The notes under the pieces were generated by a model that worked only from the letters and a program-made list of their open reading frames with translations, was not told where the DNA came from and searched no databases. Positions 8,388 through 17,463 of a DNA stretch of 64,000 nt are shown piece after piece. The number at the start of each line of letters is the position of its first letter. Within the stretch, counting starts at the first letter, position 1. This DNA comes from JAUASW01 sp036880965. Lineage in GTDB: Bacteria > Pseudomonadota > Gammaproteobacteria > Burkholderiales > Burkholderiaceae_C. The stretch lies in contig NZ_JBAJMV010000005.1 in the NCBI RefSeq assembly GCF_036880965.1, forward strand, positions 467,267-531,266, given 5' to 3'. Both the position numbers and the translations under genes were made by a program.

Positions 8388-9029
8388 TCAGGGTGGGAGG
8401 CCAAGCTTGGCCGGGTCGCCGCGGCCCAGGCGCACCACGGTGGGTTCCTCGCCGCTCATGTCGATCACCGTGGTGGGCTGCATGGTGCAGGCGCCCGACT
8501 GGATGATCAGTTGCAACTGGTGGTCGTAGCGCTCGGCAATCTCGTCCGGATCGTTGAGCGGCTCGGTCTCACCGGGCGGTATCAGGGTGGTCGCCAGCAG
8601 CGGCTGACCAAAGATCGCCAGCAGTTCCTGGGTCACGCGATGGTCGGGCACGCGCAGGCCAATGGTGCGCCGCGAGGGATGGTGCAGCCGGCGCGGCACC
8701 TCCTTGGTGGCTTCGAGGATGAAGGTGAAGGGCCCTGGCGTAGCCGCCTTCAGCAGCCGGTATTGCTTGTTGTCAACCCGTGCATAGCTGGCCAGCTCGC
8801 TCAGGTCGCGGCATAGAAGCGTCAGGTGGTGCTTGTCGCTGGTCTTTTCGCTGAAGCCGCGCAGGCGCCACAGGCTCTCCGCCGCCGCCTTGTCGTCCAG
8901 ATGACAGACCAGGGCGTAGCTGGAGTCGGTCGGAATCGCGGCGATGCCGCCCTTGTCGAGGATCTGCGCCGCCTGCTTGAGGAAACGGGCCTGCGGATTG
9001 TCCGGATGAACTTCGAAGCTTTGTGCCAT
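8388..9029 (-). CDS. yciO: YciO-type member of the Sua5/YciO/YrdC family
   Basis: 213 residues. The fold-defining blocks are present (GGIAAIPTDSSYALVC, then TLLCRDLSELASYARVDN, ATPGPFTFILEATKEVPRR, TIGLRVPDH, QPTTVIDMS). The RDLSEL and KEVPRRL wording matches the YciO subgroup. Sua5/TsaC synthesise threonylcarbamoyl-AMP for tRNA t6A; YciO itself is a paralogue whose role is not settled, so the t6A function should not be assumed. It is the last gene of an rnm-EamA-yciO run; in E. coli rnm (yciV) and yciO are direct neighbours, which supports the assignment. Confidence 0.88.
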   Translation of the reverse strand: MAQSFEVHPDNPQARFLKQAAQILDKGGIAAIPTDSSYALVCHLDDKAAAESLWRLRGFSEKTSDKHHLTLLCRDLSELASYARVDNKQYRLLKAATPGPFTFILEATKEVPRRLHHPSRRTIGLRVPDHRVTQELLAIFGQPLLATTLIPPGETEPLNDPDEIAERYDHQLQLIIQSGACTMQPTTVIDMSGEEPTVVRLGRGDPAKLGLPP

Positions 9030-9062
9030 GGCGGGAGATTCTGCTCCGCCTGGCGACGGACT

Positions 9063-9983
9063 TCAGTCTGCAATCGTGTCCATCGTCACTACCGACAGTG
9101 ACGCCCGTTGCTTCTCCCTGACATTGAGCCAGGCTGTTGCTGCGCCACAGGCGGAAAGCACCGCCATGCCCAGCCAGGCATAGCTGTCCGGCGCATGGTC
9201 GAAAGCCAGCCAGCCGATGCCGGCGGCAAAGGCAATTTGCACATAGACGAAGGGCATCAGCGTGGCCGTGGAGGCCAGCCCGAGTGCCAGGATCAGGAGC
9301 AGGTGACCTGTGGTGCCGAGAATACCGACCACCAGAAGCAAGCCCCATTGCCAGGCCGGTGCCGCGAGCAGCGCTGGCCAGACCTGCCAGGGCCCCAGTG
9401 CCAGCAGCAGGCTCAGCAGCAGCATGCCGCACAAGCCGGTGTAGAAATGCGTGGTCAAGGGATGTTCCAGCGAGGACAGCTTGCTGGTCAGCACCTGGAA
9501 GGCCGCGTAGCAAAGGGCGCCGGCCAGCGGAAACATCACCGCCCATCCGAACAGGCCGCTGCCAGGCCGGATCACGATCAGGGCGCCGCCGAAACCGCCC
9601 AGCACCAGTGCCCAGCGCAGCCGTGACACCGGCTCATGCAGCAGCAGGGCAGCCAGGAGCGTGACGACAACGGGCGTCAGCATGGTGATCGAGGTGAACT
9701 CGGCCACCGGCATCAGCTGAACGCCGAAGAAGCTCATCGCACTGGTGGCCAGTAGCAGAAGCCCGCGCAGCAGCTGAAAGCGTGGATGGGCGGCCCGAAA
9801 GCTGCCCTTGACGGCGAGCCACACGCCCATCGAAACCGCCTGAACGCTGTAGCGCGCCCAAAGGATCAAGAGCACCGGCAGGGCCAGCGAGCCGAGGTGG
9901 CGGATCAGGCTGTCCATGCTGGCAAAGCAGGCCGCCATCAGGAACACGAGGGTGATGCCCAGGGCGGGGCGTTGCTGCGCCAT
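9063..9983 (-). CDS. DMT-superfamily (EamA) transporter
   Basis: 306 residues with about ten hydrophobic segments and two EamA repeats. It opens with ALGITLVFLMAACFASMDS, and the second repeat begins at about residue 150. EamA proteins are inner-membrane exporters of small metabolites; no substrate can be read. The ATG at 9983 overlaps the rnm stop by one base (TGATG), so translation is coupled. It is inserted between rnm and yciO, which are adjacent in enterobacteria. The C-terminus after the last helix is short and basic. Confidence 0.9.
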   Translation of the reverse strand: MAQQRPALGITLVFLMAACFASMDSLIRHLGSLALPVLLILWARYSVQAVSMGVWLAVKGSFRAAHPRFQLLRGLLLLATSAMSFFGVQLMPVAEFTSITMLTPVVVTLLAALLLHEPVSRLRWALVLGGFGGALIVIRPGSGLFGWAVMFPLAGALCYAAFQVLTSKLSSLEHPLTTHFYTGLCGMLLLSLLLALGPWQVWPALLAAPAWQWGLLLVVGILGTTGHLLLILALGLASTATLMPFVYVQIAFAAGIGWLAFDHAPDSYAWLGMAVLSACGAATAWLNVREKQRASLSVVTMDTIAD

Positions 9984-10867
9984 CAAGCGCCCGGGTAGTG
10001 GATTCGGTGCTGCAATTCCAGCCAGACCGGGTTCAGCTTGCCCGGCAGATTGGGCAGCGAGCCGAGCTCGGTGTGGCTCTCGTCCGGGCTGTGGAAGTCC
10101 GAGCCACGCGAGGCGAGGAAATTGAACTCGAGCGCCATGTCGCCATACTTCACGGCCTCGGCCGCGGTGTGGCTGCCGGTCACCACTTCGAGCCCGCGGC
10201 CGCCATGGGCCTGGAATTCGATGAAGAGTGCGTATTCTTCGGTGGGCGTGAAGCCATAGCGGGCGGGGTGGGCGATCACCGTCATGCCACCGGCATCATG
10301 GACCCAGCGCAAGGCATCGCGCAGCGTGGCCCAGCGGTGCGGCACGAAGCCCGGCTTGCCTTCGGTCAGGAAGCGGCGGAACACCTCGGGCACATCGCTG
10401 CAATGGCCGGCATCGACCAGCCAGCGCGCGAAGTGGGTGCGCGAGATCAGCTCTGGGTTGCCCACGTAGTGCAGGGCGCCCTCAAAGGCACCCTCGATGC
10501 CGACCTTGGCCAGGCCTTCAGCCATCTCGCGGGCACGCGGTTCGCGGCCGCCGCGCGTGGCCTTGAGGCCCGCCTTCAGCGCTTCGTTGGTGTGATCGAA
10601 ACCGAGCCCGACGATGTGCACGACCTTGTTGGCGAACGTCACCGAGATCTCGGTGCCGGTCAGGTAGGGCAGGCCCTGGGCGAGAGCCGCCTCCAGCGCT
10701 CTTTGCTGACCGGCGACCTCGTCATGGTCGGTCAGCGCCCACAGCTCGACGCCCTGGGCCTTGGCCCGGGCCGCCAGGGCCTCGGGCTCCAGCGTGCCAT
10801 CGGAGACCTTGGAGTGGCAATGCAGGTCGGCATTGCTGAGCGCATGGATGAGGGTGCTGGATTTCAC
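9983..10867 (-). CDS. rnm: PHP-domain phosphoesterase, RNase AM / YciV family
   Basis: 294 residues. The N-terminal PHP domain has the metal-binding motif ADLHCHSKVSDGTLEP, then ALTDHDEV, GTEISV, the central HFARWLVDAG helix, VIAHPARYG and a late SDFHSP; together these give the usual PHP metal ligands. Members hydrolyse 3',5'-nucleoside bisphosphates, and the E. coli protein trims 5' ends of 5S, 16S and 23S rRNA (RNase AM). It begins the run rnm-EamA-yciO. The start at 10867 lies 36 bp from the cytochrome c stop. Confidence 0.9.
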   Translation of the reverse strand: MKSSTLIHALSNADLHCHSKVSDGTLEPEALAARAKAQGVELWALTDHDEVAGQQRALEAALAQGLPYLTGTEISVTFANKVVHIVGLGFDHTNEALKAGLKATRGGREPRAREMAEGLAKVGIEGAFEGALHYVGNPELISRTHFARWLVDAGHCSDVPEVFRRFLTEGKPGFVPHRWATLRDALRWVHDAGGMTVIAHPARYGFTPTEEYALFIEFQAHGGRGLEVVTGSHTAAEAVKYGDMALEFNFLASRGSDFHSPDESHTELGSLPNLPGKLNPVWLELQHRIHYPGA

Positions 10868-10903
10868 CGCTGCATTTTATCGGCCGGCCCGCGCCGCCGC
10901 GCT

Positions 10904-11758
10904 TCAGGGCTTTTGCGGCTTCAGTGTGCGCAGGTAGGCGATCATTGCCGCCATGTCGGCATCGCTGATCTTGGCGTAGAAGCCGAAGCCCATGGGCGGC
11001 TTGAGCTGCTGGCCGTCCGGGCGCACACCAGTGCGTATGGCCTGGGCGATCTGGACATCGGTCCAGTCCTTGAGGCCGGAGGCGTCGGGGGTCAGATTGC
11101 GCGACACGCTCACGCCCCAGGGGCCCTTGAAGCTCTCGCCACCGGCACCCAGGCGCGACATGATCAGCTGGCCCTTCTCGTCGCGTGGCGTGTGGCATTC
11201 CATGCAATGCGCGATCTCGACCAGGTACTGGCCATAGCGGCGCAGGTCCTTGGTGGGCGGTGCCGTGACCTTGCCCACGGGTGGCCCATAGGTGGGCGGA
11301 AGCGGCATGCGGTAGACCGACTTGGGCACGGCATTGGCAACCGCCGGTTGGGCCAGCATGTAGGCCACCAGGGCTGCGACGTCGGCGTCAGACAGGTGAC
11401 GGTAGAACTCGATGGGCATCGGTGGCCCGATCAGGCTGCCGTCGGGGCGTATGCCCTCACGGATGGCCTTGATCAGCTGCGCTTCGGTCCAGCGCCCGAT
11501 GCCGGTCTGGGTATCCGGCGTGATGTTGGAGGCGTAGGAAGTGAAGGGCGGCACGTCGAACTTGAAGCCGCCGGAAAGCCCGCGCTCGAACAGGGGCTGT
11601 CCTTGCGGCCCGCGTTGCATATGGCAGTTGCCACAGGCCACCACCGAGTCCATCAGGTATTTGCCGCGGGCCAGACGGTCCGCCGTGGCGTCCGACCAGG
11701 AAAGCTGCGGCAGGCAGGCCAGCAGGCCTGCAACAACCAAGCGCCAGAATCTGTGCAT
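10904..11758 (-). CDS. Secreted diheme cytochrome c
   Basis: 284 residues with a Sec signal peptide (about residues 1-25, ending in QLSWSDA). There are two class I cytochrome c domains with heme motifs CGNCH (N-terminal half) and CMECH (C-terminal half). Each domain has a methionine-containing PPMP or PPMG segment likely to give the sixth ligand. The repeats resemble the cytochrome subunits of membrane alcohol/aldehyde dehydrogenases, but no dehydrogenase gene is adjacent, so its electron donor is unknown. It has no close partner in the same direction. Confidence 0.92.
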   Translation of the reverse strand: MHRFWRLVVAGLLACLPQLSWSDATADRLARGKYLMDSVVACGNCHMQRGPQGQPLFERGLSGGFKFDVPPFTSYASNITPDTQTGIGRWTEAQLIKAIREGIRPDGSLIGPPMPIEFYRHLSDADVAALVAYMLAQPAVANAVPKSVYRMPLPPTYGPPVGKVTAPPTKDLRRYGQYLVEIAHCMECHTPRDEKGQLIMSRLGAGGESFKGPWGVSVSRNLTPDASGLKDWTDVQIAQAIRTGVRPDGQQLKPPMGFGFYAKISDADMAAMIAYLRTLKPQKP

Positions 11759-11870
11759 GACAACCTCGCACGAAACAGGGCCAAGGGGCGCACGAGCGTA
11801 GTCCCGATCGCGGCGCGATGGAAGCGCGCGCCCTCATGGATTGCCCTAGGCTCGCGCCAAGGCGCCGGCC

Positions 11871-13754
11871 CTAGAGGCTGAATGCCTGAACGGTCTGGTC
11901 CATGGTCTGCGCGCGGCCGCGCAAGCTAGCGGCCGAGGCAGCCGATTGCTCGACCAGGGCCGCGTTCTGCTGCGTCATCGCGTCGATTCTTTTCATGGCC
12001 TGGCCCAGTTCCCGTGTCTGGCCGGCCTGCTCGCTGGCTTGGCCGGCCAGGCCTCGCACCACGGCGCTAACCTCCCCCACGCGATGCACGATCCGGCGCA
12101 TGGCCACGCCGGCCTCGGCGGCCAGGGCCGTACCGCCCTCGACCTGTTCGACCGACTGGCGCAGCAAGCCCCTGATGTCGCGCGCAGCCTCGGCGCTGCG
12201 CTGCGAGAGTTGCCGCACCTCGCTGGCCACCACCGCAAAGCCGCGCCCCTGCTCGCCGGCGCGGGCCGCTTCCACGGCTGCATTGAGCGCCAGCAGGTTG
12301 GTCTGAAAGGCAATGCCATCGATCAGCCCGGTGATGTCGGCGATTCGGCTCGAGCTCTGCTGGATCGCGCCCATCGTGGCCACCACGCGCTCGACCACCT
12401 GGCCGCCGTTCAGGGCCATGGTGCTGGCCTCGGCGCTCAGCTGCGTGGCCTGCAGGGCGGCCGCGCTGCTGTGGCCCACGGTCTGGTCCAGCAGGGCCAC
12501 GCTGGCAGCCGTCTGCTGCAGTTGCGCGGCGGCCTGCTCGGTGCGGCGCGACAGGTCAAGGTTGCCGGTGGCGATCTCGTCGGCGGCGCTGCGAATGCTG
12601 CCCGCCCCTTCGTTGATCTGACGCACTAGGCTGCGCAGACCGCGCTGCATGTGGGCCAGCGCCTGCAGCACGCGGCCCAGCTCGTCGGAGCGGCCCTCCG
12701 GCACGGGCTGGCTGAGGTCACCGGCGGCGATGCGCTCGGTCACGTCCACCATGGCCTGCAATGGGCGCAGCACCTGGTTCATGGTGCGCAGCATCAGCCA
12801 GCCGAGCGCGGCCAGCAGCAGCGGCAGGGCGATGAGCAGCAGGTTGCGGCGCTGGCGGGTCTGGTCGGCGCGGGCCTGCAGGCTCTGGTCCAGCGTCTTG
12901 AGCACCTGGCTTGAGAGCCGGGCCTGGACCTGGGCCGCCGCGGCAAAGCCCTGCGCCAGTTGCTCGAGCGGGTAGCTGGGGTCCAGCGTGGCTGCCCGCA
13001 CGACCTGCTCCAGCTGCTCGCGCTGCTGGGCGGTCTGCTCGGCGACGCTAGCAAGTGCTGCAGTCAGGCTGCCCCCAGCACGCAGGGAGCGCTGCAAGGC
13101 CTCCTGCATCGCATTGGCATGTTCGCGGTAGCGGGTCATGGCGGCGGTCAGGGCGGCCAGGTCGTCCACCGCGGCGGCGCGGGCGATGGCGCCGAGCTCG
13201 GACAGCGCTTCCTCCACGCGCGGCGCAGCCTGCAATCCAGCCAGGAGGGCCTGCTGGCTGGCCGGGTCGGGGTCGCGCGGCAGGCCGGCTTCCTCGTTCA
13301 GGTCGTCCATGGCGCGCCAGGCCGAGAGGGCAAGGTCTTGCTGGGCAGCGAGCAGGCGGCTCAGGTCCAGCGGGCCGTCGGCGAGGGACTTCTCCAGCCG
13401 GGCCAGCGCAGCGGCCTGCGCTTCGACGGCCTCACGATGGCGCGGCGTTGCCGAGACCTCGCGCAGCGCGGCGAGCGCTGGCGCCATGGCCTGCTGCACG
13501 GCGGCCAGTTCCTGGCGCGCGGCCGGGCGGCTGCCCTGCGCCTCGGCGGCCAGCTCGCGCTGCTGCCTTTGCAGGCGCAGCAGCGCTTGCCACGCCTGGT
13601 TGGCAGGCAGGGCGGCCTGCTCGCGTTGCAGGCTGGCCAGTTGCAGGCCGTCCTGGCGCAGCAACAGGGCCGTCGGCACCAGGCTCAGCACCAGGGCCAT
13701 CAGGGCAGCGAGCAGCAGCCGGGTCTTCAGGGTGGGGGACAGCAGGTGACGCAT
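11871..13754 (-). CDS. Methyl-accepting chemotaxis protein with large periplasmic helical sensor
   Basis: 627 residues: TM1 at the N-terminus (LLLAALMALVLSLVPTALLL), a ~290-residue Gln/Ala/Leu-rich helical sensor region, TM2 (NLLLIALPLLLAALGWLML), HAMP, then the signalling domain with tip DGIAFQTNLLALNAAVEAAR. There is no C-terminal pentapeptide (ends VQAFSL). It starts 13 bp after the stop of the EAL-CBS-GGDEF gene, so the two are almost certainly one operon linking a chemoreceptor to c-di-GMP turnover. The sensor has no recognised domain beyond predicted helix. Confidence 0.93.
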   Translation of the reverse strand: MRHLLSPTLKTRLLLAALMALVLSLVPTALLLRQDGLQLASLQREQAALPANQAWQALLRLQRQQRELAAEAQGSRPAARQELAAVQQAMAPALAALREVSATPRHREAVEAQAAALARLEKSLADGPLDLSRLLAAQQDLALSAWRAMDDLNEEAGLPRDPDPASQQALLAGLQAAPRVEEALSELGAIARAAAVDDLAALTAAMTRYREHANAMQEALQRSLRAGGSLTAALASVAEQTAQQREQLEQVVRAATLDPSYPLEQLAQGFAAAAQVQARLSSQVLKTLDQSLQARADQTRQRRNLLLIALPLLLAALGWLMLRTMNQVLRPLQAMVDVTERIAAGDLSQPVPEGRSDELGRVLQALAHMQRGLRSLVRQINEGAGSIRSAADEIATGNLDLSRRTEQAAAQLQQTAASVALLDQTVGHSSAAALQATQLSAEASTMALNGGQVVERVVATMGAIQQSSSRIADITGLIDGIAFQTNLLALNAAVEAARAGEQGRGFAVVASEVRQLSQRSAEAARDIRGLLRQSVEQVEGGTALAAEAGVAMRRIVHRVGEVSAVVRGLAGQASEQAGQTRELGQAMKRIDAMTQQNAALVEQSAASAASLRGRAQTMDQTVQAFSL

Positions 13755-13767
13755 GACACTCAGCTCA

Positions 13768-15600
13768 TCAGGCGGCGGCAGGCAAGGGCTGTTCGACGGC
13801 TTCCGGGCCGCGCCGGTCCACGAAGTAGCGGCTGCCGCCGCTTCGGCTCTTGGCCACGCGCTTGGGTTCTATCAAGGCGGCCGACAGTGCCTGCGAGTTT
13901 TCGAAACAGCCGTCTCCGCGCACCGTCACCACGCCGGCACTGAACGTGGGCAGTGGATTGAAGGTGGGCTGGTTCTGGCGATTCAGCGTGGTGTAGCCGC
14001 CGCGCATGAGGTGCTCCTCGGTGAAGAAGCCGCGCACGCCTGCGTCGAAGGCATTGCAGACGTCTTGCAGCCGCTCCTGCCAGTTGGCCGATCCCAGCAC
14101 CATCAGGAAGTCGTCGCCGCCGATATGGCCGACGAAGTCGAGTTCGGCATCGGCCGCCTGGGTCAGCGTGGCCGCGGTGAACTTGATCATCTCGTCGCCG
14201 GCGCGGTAGCCATAGCTGTCGTTGAAGGGCTTGAAGTTGTCGATGTCCCACATCGCCACCACGAAGGGCCGGCCCTCGGCGAGCAGGCTGTCGAGCTGGT
14301 TGTCGATGGGCACGTTGCCCGGCAAGAGCGTCAGCGGATTCGCATAGCGGGCCGAATGCACTTGCAGGTCTGAGACCGCCTTGAGCAGATCGGAGGTGCG
14401 GCCGCTGCCGAAGTACTGGCCGTTCTTGGTGACGATGAAGCCGTCCACCATCAGGCGGTCGTCCAGGTTGGCAATCGTCTCGCTCATCGCGCGCAGGGAG
14501 GTCGAGACATCGAAGAGCAGCGGCTGCGGGTCCATCAGCACCGTGCAGCTGTGCTTGCGATGGATGTCCATGAAGAAGCGCTCGGCACTTCGCTTGAGCA
14601 CCTGCAGCGAGCGCAGGATGCCGATCGGCCGGTTGTCGGCGTCGAGCACGGGCAGCGAATAGAGCTGCTCGTCGCTGGTGAACATCTCGACGACCGATTG
14701 GCAGTCGATGCGGCCCGAGACCGTGTGGCCGCGCTGCGAGAGCTGGGCTGCCTGGGTGATGGCACCGGCGGGCAGGTTCAAGAGGCTGCGGGCCGTGCTG
14801 CCGTCTCGCAGCAGGCTGCTGATCTCGGCGCGCAGGGTGGCCCGGGGCGTGGCCGTGGGCCGCGCCAGCAGGTAGCCCTGGCAGACCGGCACGCCCAGCT
14901 CGCGCAGCACGCTCAGGTCGCCGTTCTGTTCCAGCCCTTCGGCGATCACCGTGCAGCCGCTGGACGCAGCCATCTCGAGGATGGAGCGCACGAACTGCTG
15001 CTTCAAGGGCTCCTGGGCGATGCCGTCGATGAAATGGCGGTCGATCTTGACGAAGTCGGGTCGGATGTCCATCCAGCGCTTGAGGCTGGCGAAGCCTTCG
15101 CCGAGATCGTCCAGCGCGACGACGAAACCGAGCGCGCGCAGGCCTTCCAGCGAGGCGCTCAGCCGCTCGGGTTCGAGGATGGGGCGGGTCTCGGTCAGCT
15201 CGATGACGATGCGCGAGGGCGGCATGTCCAGCTCGGCGAATTCATGCGCAATCTGCTCGACGCGGCCTTCCGCGGCCAGCAAGGTATCGGCCGTGAGGTT
15301 CAGGAAGATCTGGCCTGGCAGTGCCAGCTCGCGGAAGCGCCGCAAGGCCTTGCGCACCACCAGTCGCTCCAGTTCCACCAGGCGGCCTTGGCGGGCGGCC
15401 ACGTCGAACAGCACGAGGGGTGAATGCAGCGAGGAATCCGCCGGGCCGCGGGTCAGCGCCTCGTAGCCGAGGATGCCGGCGCGATTCACATCGACCAGCG
15501 GCTGGAAATGGATGTCAAAACTCTGCTGGCTGATCAGGTTTGACAGCTGCAGGGCCAGCAGATCGTGGCGGGGTGAAACGGGCGTGGTCTGGTCGGGCAT
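13768..15600 (-). CDS. EAL-CBS-GGDEF c-di-GMP signalling protein
   Basis: 610 residues in the order EAL (about 10-265), paired CBS region (about 285-400), GGDEF (about 430-600), with no membrane segment. EAL residues look complete: YEALTRG at 47-49, NLTADTLL, the ELTET strand, ALDDLGEG, VKIDRHF and QGYLLARP, so phosphodiesterase activity is plausible. The GGDEF signature reads GGDDF (494-498) with a proper WDIDNFKPFND metal-binding block, compatible with cyclase activity. Bifunctional proteins often have one active domain; the sequence does not decide which. The CBS pair may bind adenine nucleotides. It is the first gene of an operon with the MCP. Confidence 0.92.
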   Translation of the reverse strand: MPDQTTPVSPRHDLLALQLSNLISQQSFDIHFQPLVDVNRAGILGYEALTRGPADSSLHSPLVLFDVAARQGRLVELERLVVRKALRRFRELALPGQIFLNLTADTLLAAEGRVEQIAHEFAELDMPPSRIVIELTETRPILEPERLSASLEGLRALGFVVALDDLGEGFASLKRWMDIRPDFVKIDRHFIDGIAQEPLKQQFVRSILEMAASSGCTVIAEGLEQNGDLSVLRELGVPVCQGYLLARPTATPRATLRAEISSLLRDGSTARSLLNLPAGAITQAAQLSQRGHTVSGRIDCQSVVEMFTSDEQLYSLPVLDADNRPIGILRSLQVLKRSAERFFMDIHRKHSCTVLMDPQPLLFDVSTSLRAMSETIANLDDRLMVDGFIVTKNGQYFGSGRTSDLLKAVSDLQVHSARYANPLTLLPGNVPIDNQLDSLLAEGRPFVVAMWDIDNFKPFNDSYGYRAGDEMIKFTAATLTQAADAELDFVGHIGGDDFLMVLGSANWQERLQDVCNAFDAGVRGFFTEEHLMRGGYTTLNRQNQPTFNPLPTFSAGVVTVRGDGCFENSQALSAALIEPKRVAKSRSGGSRYFVDRRGPEAVEQPLPAAA

Positions 15601-15608
15601 GGAGGAAC

Positions 15609-15631
15609 CGGTTGCGTCAGCGTTGCAACCG
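15609..15631. repeat. 7-bp inverted repeat upstream of the EAL-CBS-GGDEF gene
   Basis: CGGTTGC at 15609-15615 and GCAACCG at 15625-15631 are exact reverse complements separated by 9 bp, about 9 bp upstream of the start codon. This spacing suits a repressor dimer or a short mRNA hairpin. No family assignment is possible. Confidence 0.35.
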
Positions 15632-15708
15632 ATTCTTCAGGCCCGCTGTGGCAGTGATTTGACAGCTCGTCCGCGGAGCTGCCTGACGTGCATTCGTTCA
15701 CGCCGAGT

Positions 15709-17463
15709 TCACACCAGCGGCTCGGCCGCCTCCACAACCATCTGCACCCGTTCCTGGCCGTTCCAGCTGTCCAGGCTCAGGCGGTACGCGAGTCGCACGC
15801 GCTCGGGCAGGCCTTCGGTGTGGCCGAACCAGATGGCGTCGCGCAAGACCTGGCCCTGGCCCTGACCCTGGCGGATGCGCAGCTTCAGGTGCTTCTCGCC
15901 CACGATGCGTTGCTGCATCACCTCGACCTGGTCGCAGAACAGCGGCGCCTCGAAGGCCTGGCCCCAGACCTGCGCCTCCAGCTCGCGCACCGTGGTCGGC
16001 GTGTAGGCCTCGGGCGGCAAGGCGCCATCGGTGCGCAGCGTTCGGGTCAGTGCGGCCTCGTCCAGCCATTCGCTGGCGACTTGCTGAAGTGCGCTGTCGA
16101 AGGCTGCAAACGCATCAGGGTCGACCAGCGTGCAGCCAGCCGCCATCGCGTGGCCCCCGAACTTCTTCAACAGGTCGGGCGCTCTCTTGCTGACCAGGTC
16201 CAGCGCGTCGCGCAGATGGAAACCGGGAATGGAGCGGCCCGAGCCTTTCAATTGACCATCGGCGCCCAGCGCAAAGACGAAGGTCGGTCGGTGCACCCGC
16301 TCCTTCAGGCGCGAGGCGACGATGCCGACCACGCCTTCGTGGAACTCGGGCTCGTAGATGCACAAGGCCGCTGGTGGTGTTCCTCGCAGCTGCGGGTTTT
16401 GCATCAAGGCTTCGAGCTTCTCTTCGGCCAGCTCGCGCATGCCTGCCTCGATCTCGCGGCGCTCGCGGTTGATCGCATCGAGCTGCTTGGCCAGCTCGGT
16501 GGCGCGCGTGCCGTCGTCGGTCAGCAGGCATTCGATGCCCAGCGTCATGTCGGAGAGCCGGCCCGCCGCATTGATGCGAGGGCCCAGCGCAAAGCCGAGG
16601 TCGAAGGCATTGGCCTGCGTTGCATCGCGGCCGGCGGCCGTGAACAGTGCGGCCAGCCCGGGCTGCATGCGGCCGGCGCGCATGCGGCGCAGGCCCTGCG
16701 CCACGAGGCGGCGGTTGTTGGCATCGAGCTTGACCACGTCAGCCACGGTGCCCAGCGCGACCAAGTCCAGCAGGCCGTCCAGCTTGGGTTGAGGCGCAGA
16801 TTCGTACGCTCCGCGCTTGCGCAACTCGCCGCGCAAGGCCATCAGCAGGTAGAACACCACGCCGACGCCGGCCAGGTTCTTGCTCTCGAACGTGCAGCCC
16901 GGCTGGTTGGGGTTCACCAGGCCATTCGCCTCGGGCAGCACGACCGCATCGCCGACCAGGGCCGGCAGATGGTGGTCGGTCACCAGCACCTGCATGCCCA
17001 GCTCGCGTGCATGGGCGACACCGGCCAGACTGGCGATGCCGTTGTCCACCGTCATCAGCAGGTGAGGGCGCTTGGCCAGGGCCAGCTCGGCAATTGCGGG
17101 GGTCAGGCCGTAGCCGTGGATGGCGCGGTCGGGCACCACATAGTCCAGCGTACCGGCTCTTGCGCCCAGCAGCGAGAGGCCGCGCAGCGCAACGGCGCAG
17201 GCGGTGGCGCCGTCGCAGTCGTAGTCGGCCACGATGCAGATGCGCGAGCCGGCGGCAAGCGCGTCGGCCAGCAGCGCGGCTGCCTCGGCCATGCCCTTCA
17301 TGCCTTCGGGCGGCAGCAGCCTGGCCAGGCCATCGTCCAGCTCGTCCGGGCTCTTGACGCCACGTGCGGCCAGCAGCCGGGCCAGCAAGGGCGAGACACC
17401 GGCCTGCTCCAGCGTCCAGGCGGCACGCGGGGGCACCTCGCGAGTGATGATTTGCGGGTTCAT
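15709..17463 (-). CDS. recJ: Single-stranded-DNA-specific 5'-3' exonuclease RecJ
   Basis: 584 residues, the normal RecJ length. The DHH-family motifs are visible: motif I VADYDCDGATA (D80, D82, D84), motif II TVDNG (D140) and motif III VTDHH (D163-H165), then the DHHA1 region with RSIPGFHLRDAL and GGHAMAAGCTL, and a C-terminal OB-like domain. RecJ degrades 5'-ended single strands in RecF-pathway recombination, mismatch and base-excision repair. The start MNPQIIT at 17463 overlaps the stop of the RpfE-like gene by 4 bp. Confidence 0.96.
   Translation of the reverse strand: MNPQIITREVPPRAAWTLEQAGVSPLLARLLAARGVKSPDELDDGLARLLPPEGMKGMAEAAALLADALAAGSRICIVADYDCDGATACAVALRGLSLLGARAGTLDYVVPDRAIHGYGLTPAIAELALAKRPHLLMTVDNGIASLAGVAHARELGMQVLVTDHHLPALVGDAVVLPEANGLVNPNQPGCTFESKNLAGVGVVFYLLMALRGELRKRGAYESAPQPKLDGLLDLVALGTVADVVKLDANNRRLVAQGLRRMRAGRMQPGLAALFTAAGRDATQANAFDLGFALGPRINAAGRLSDMTLGIECLLTDDGTRATELAKQLDAINRERREIEAGMRELAEEKLEALMQNPQLRGTPPAALCIYEPEFHEGVVGIVASRLKERVHRPTFVFALGADGQLKGSGRSIPGFHLRDALDLVSKRAPDLLKKFGGHAMAAGCTLVDPDAFAAFDSALQQVASEWLDEAALTRTLRTDGALPPEAYTPTTVRELEAQVWGQAFEAPLFCDQVEVMQQRIVGEKHLKLRIRQGQGQGQVLRDAIWFGHTEGLPERVRLAYRLSLDSWNGQERVQMVVEAAEPLV

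Noticed and set aside
9998..11881. 627-codon plus-strand frame over rnm and cytochrome c
   Set aside because: It spans two real minus-strand genes; no recognisable protein.
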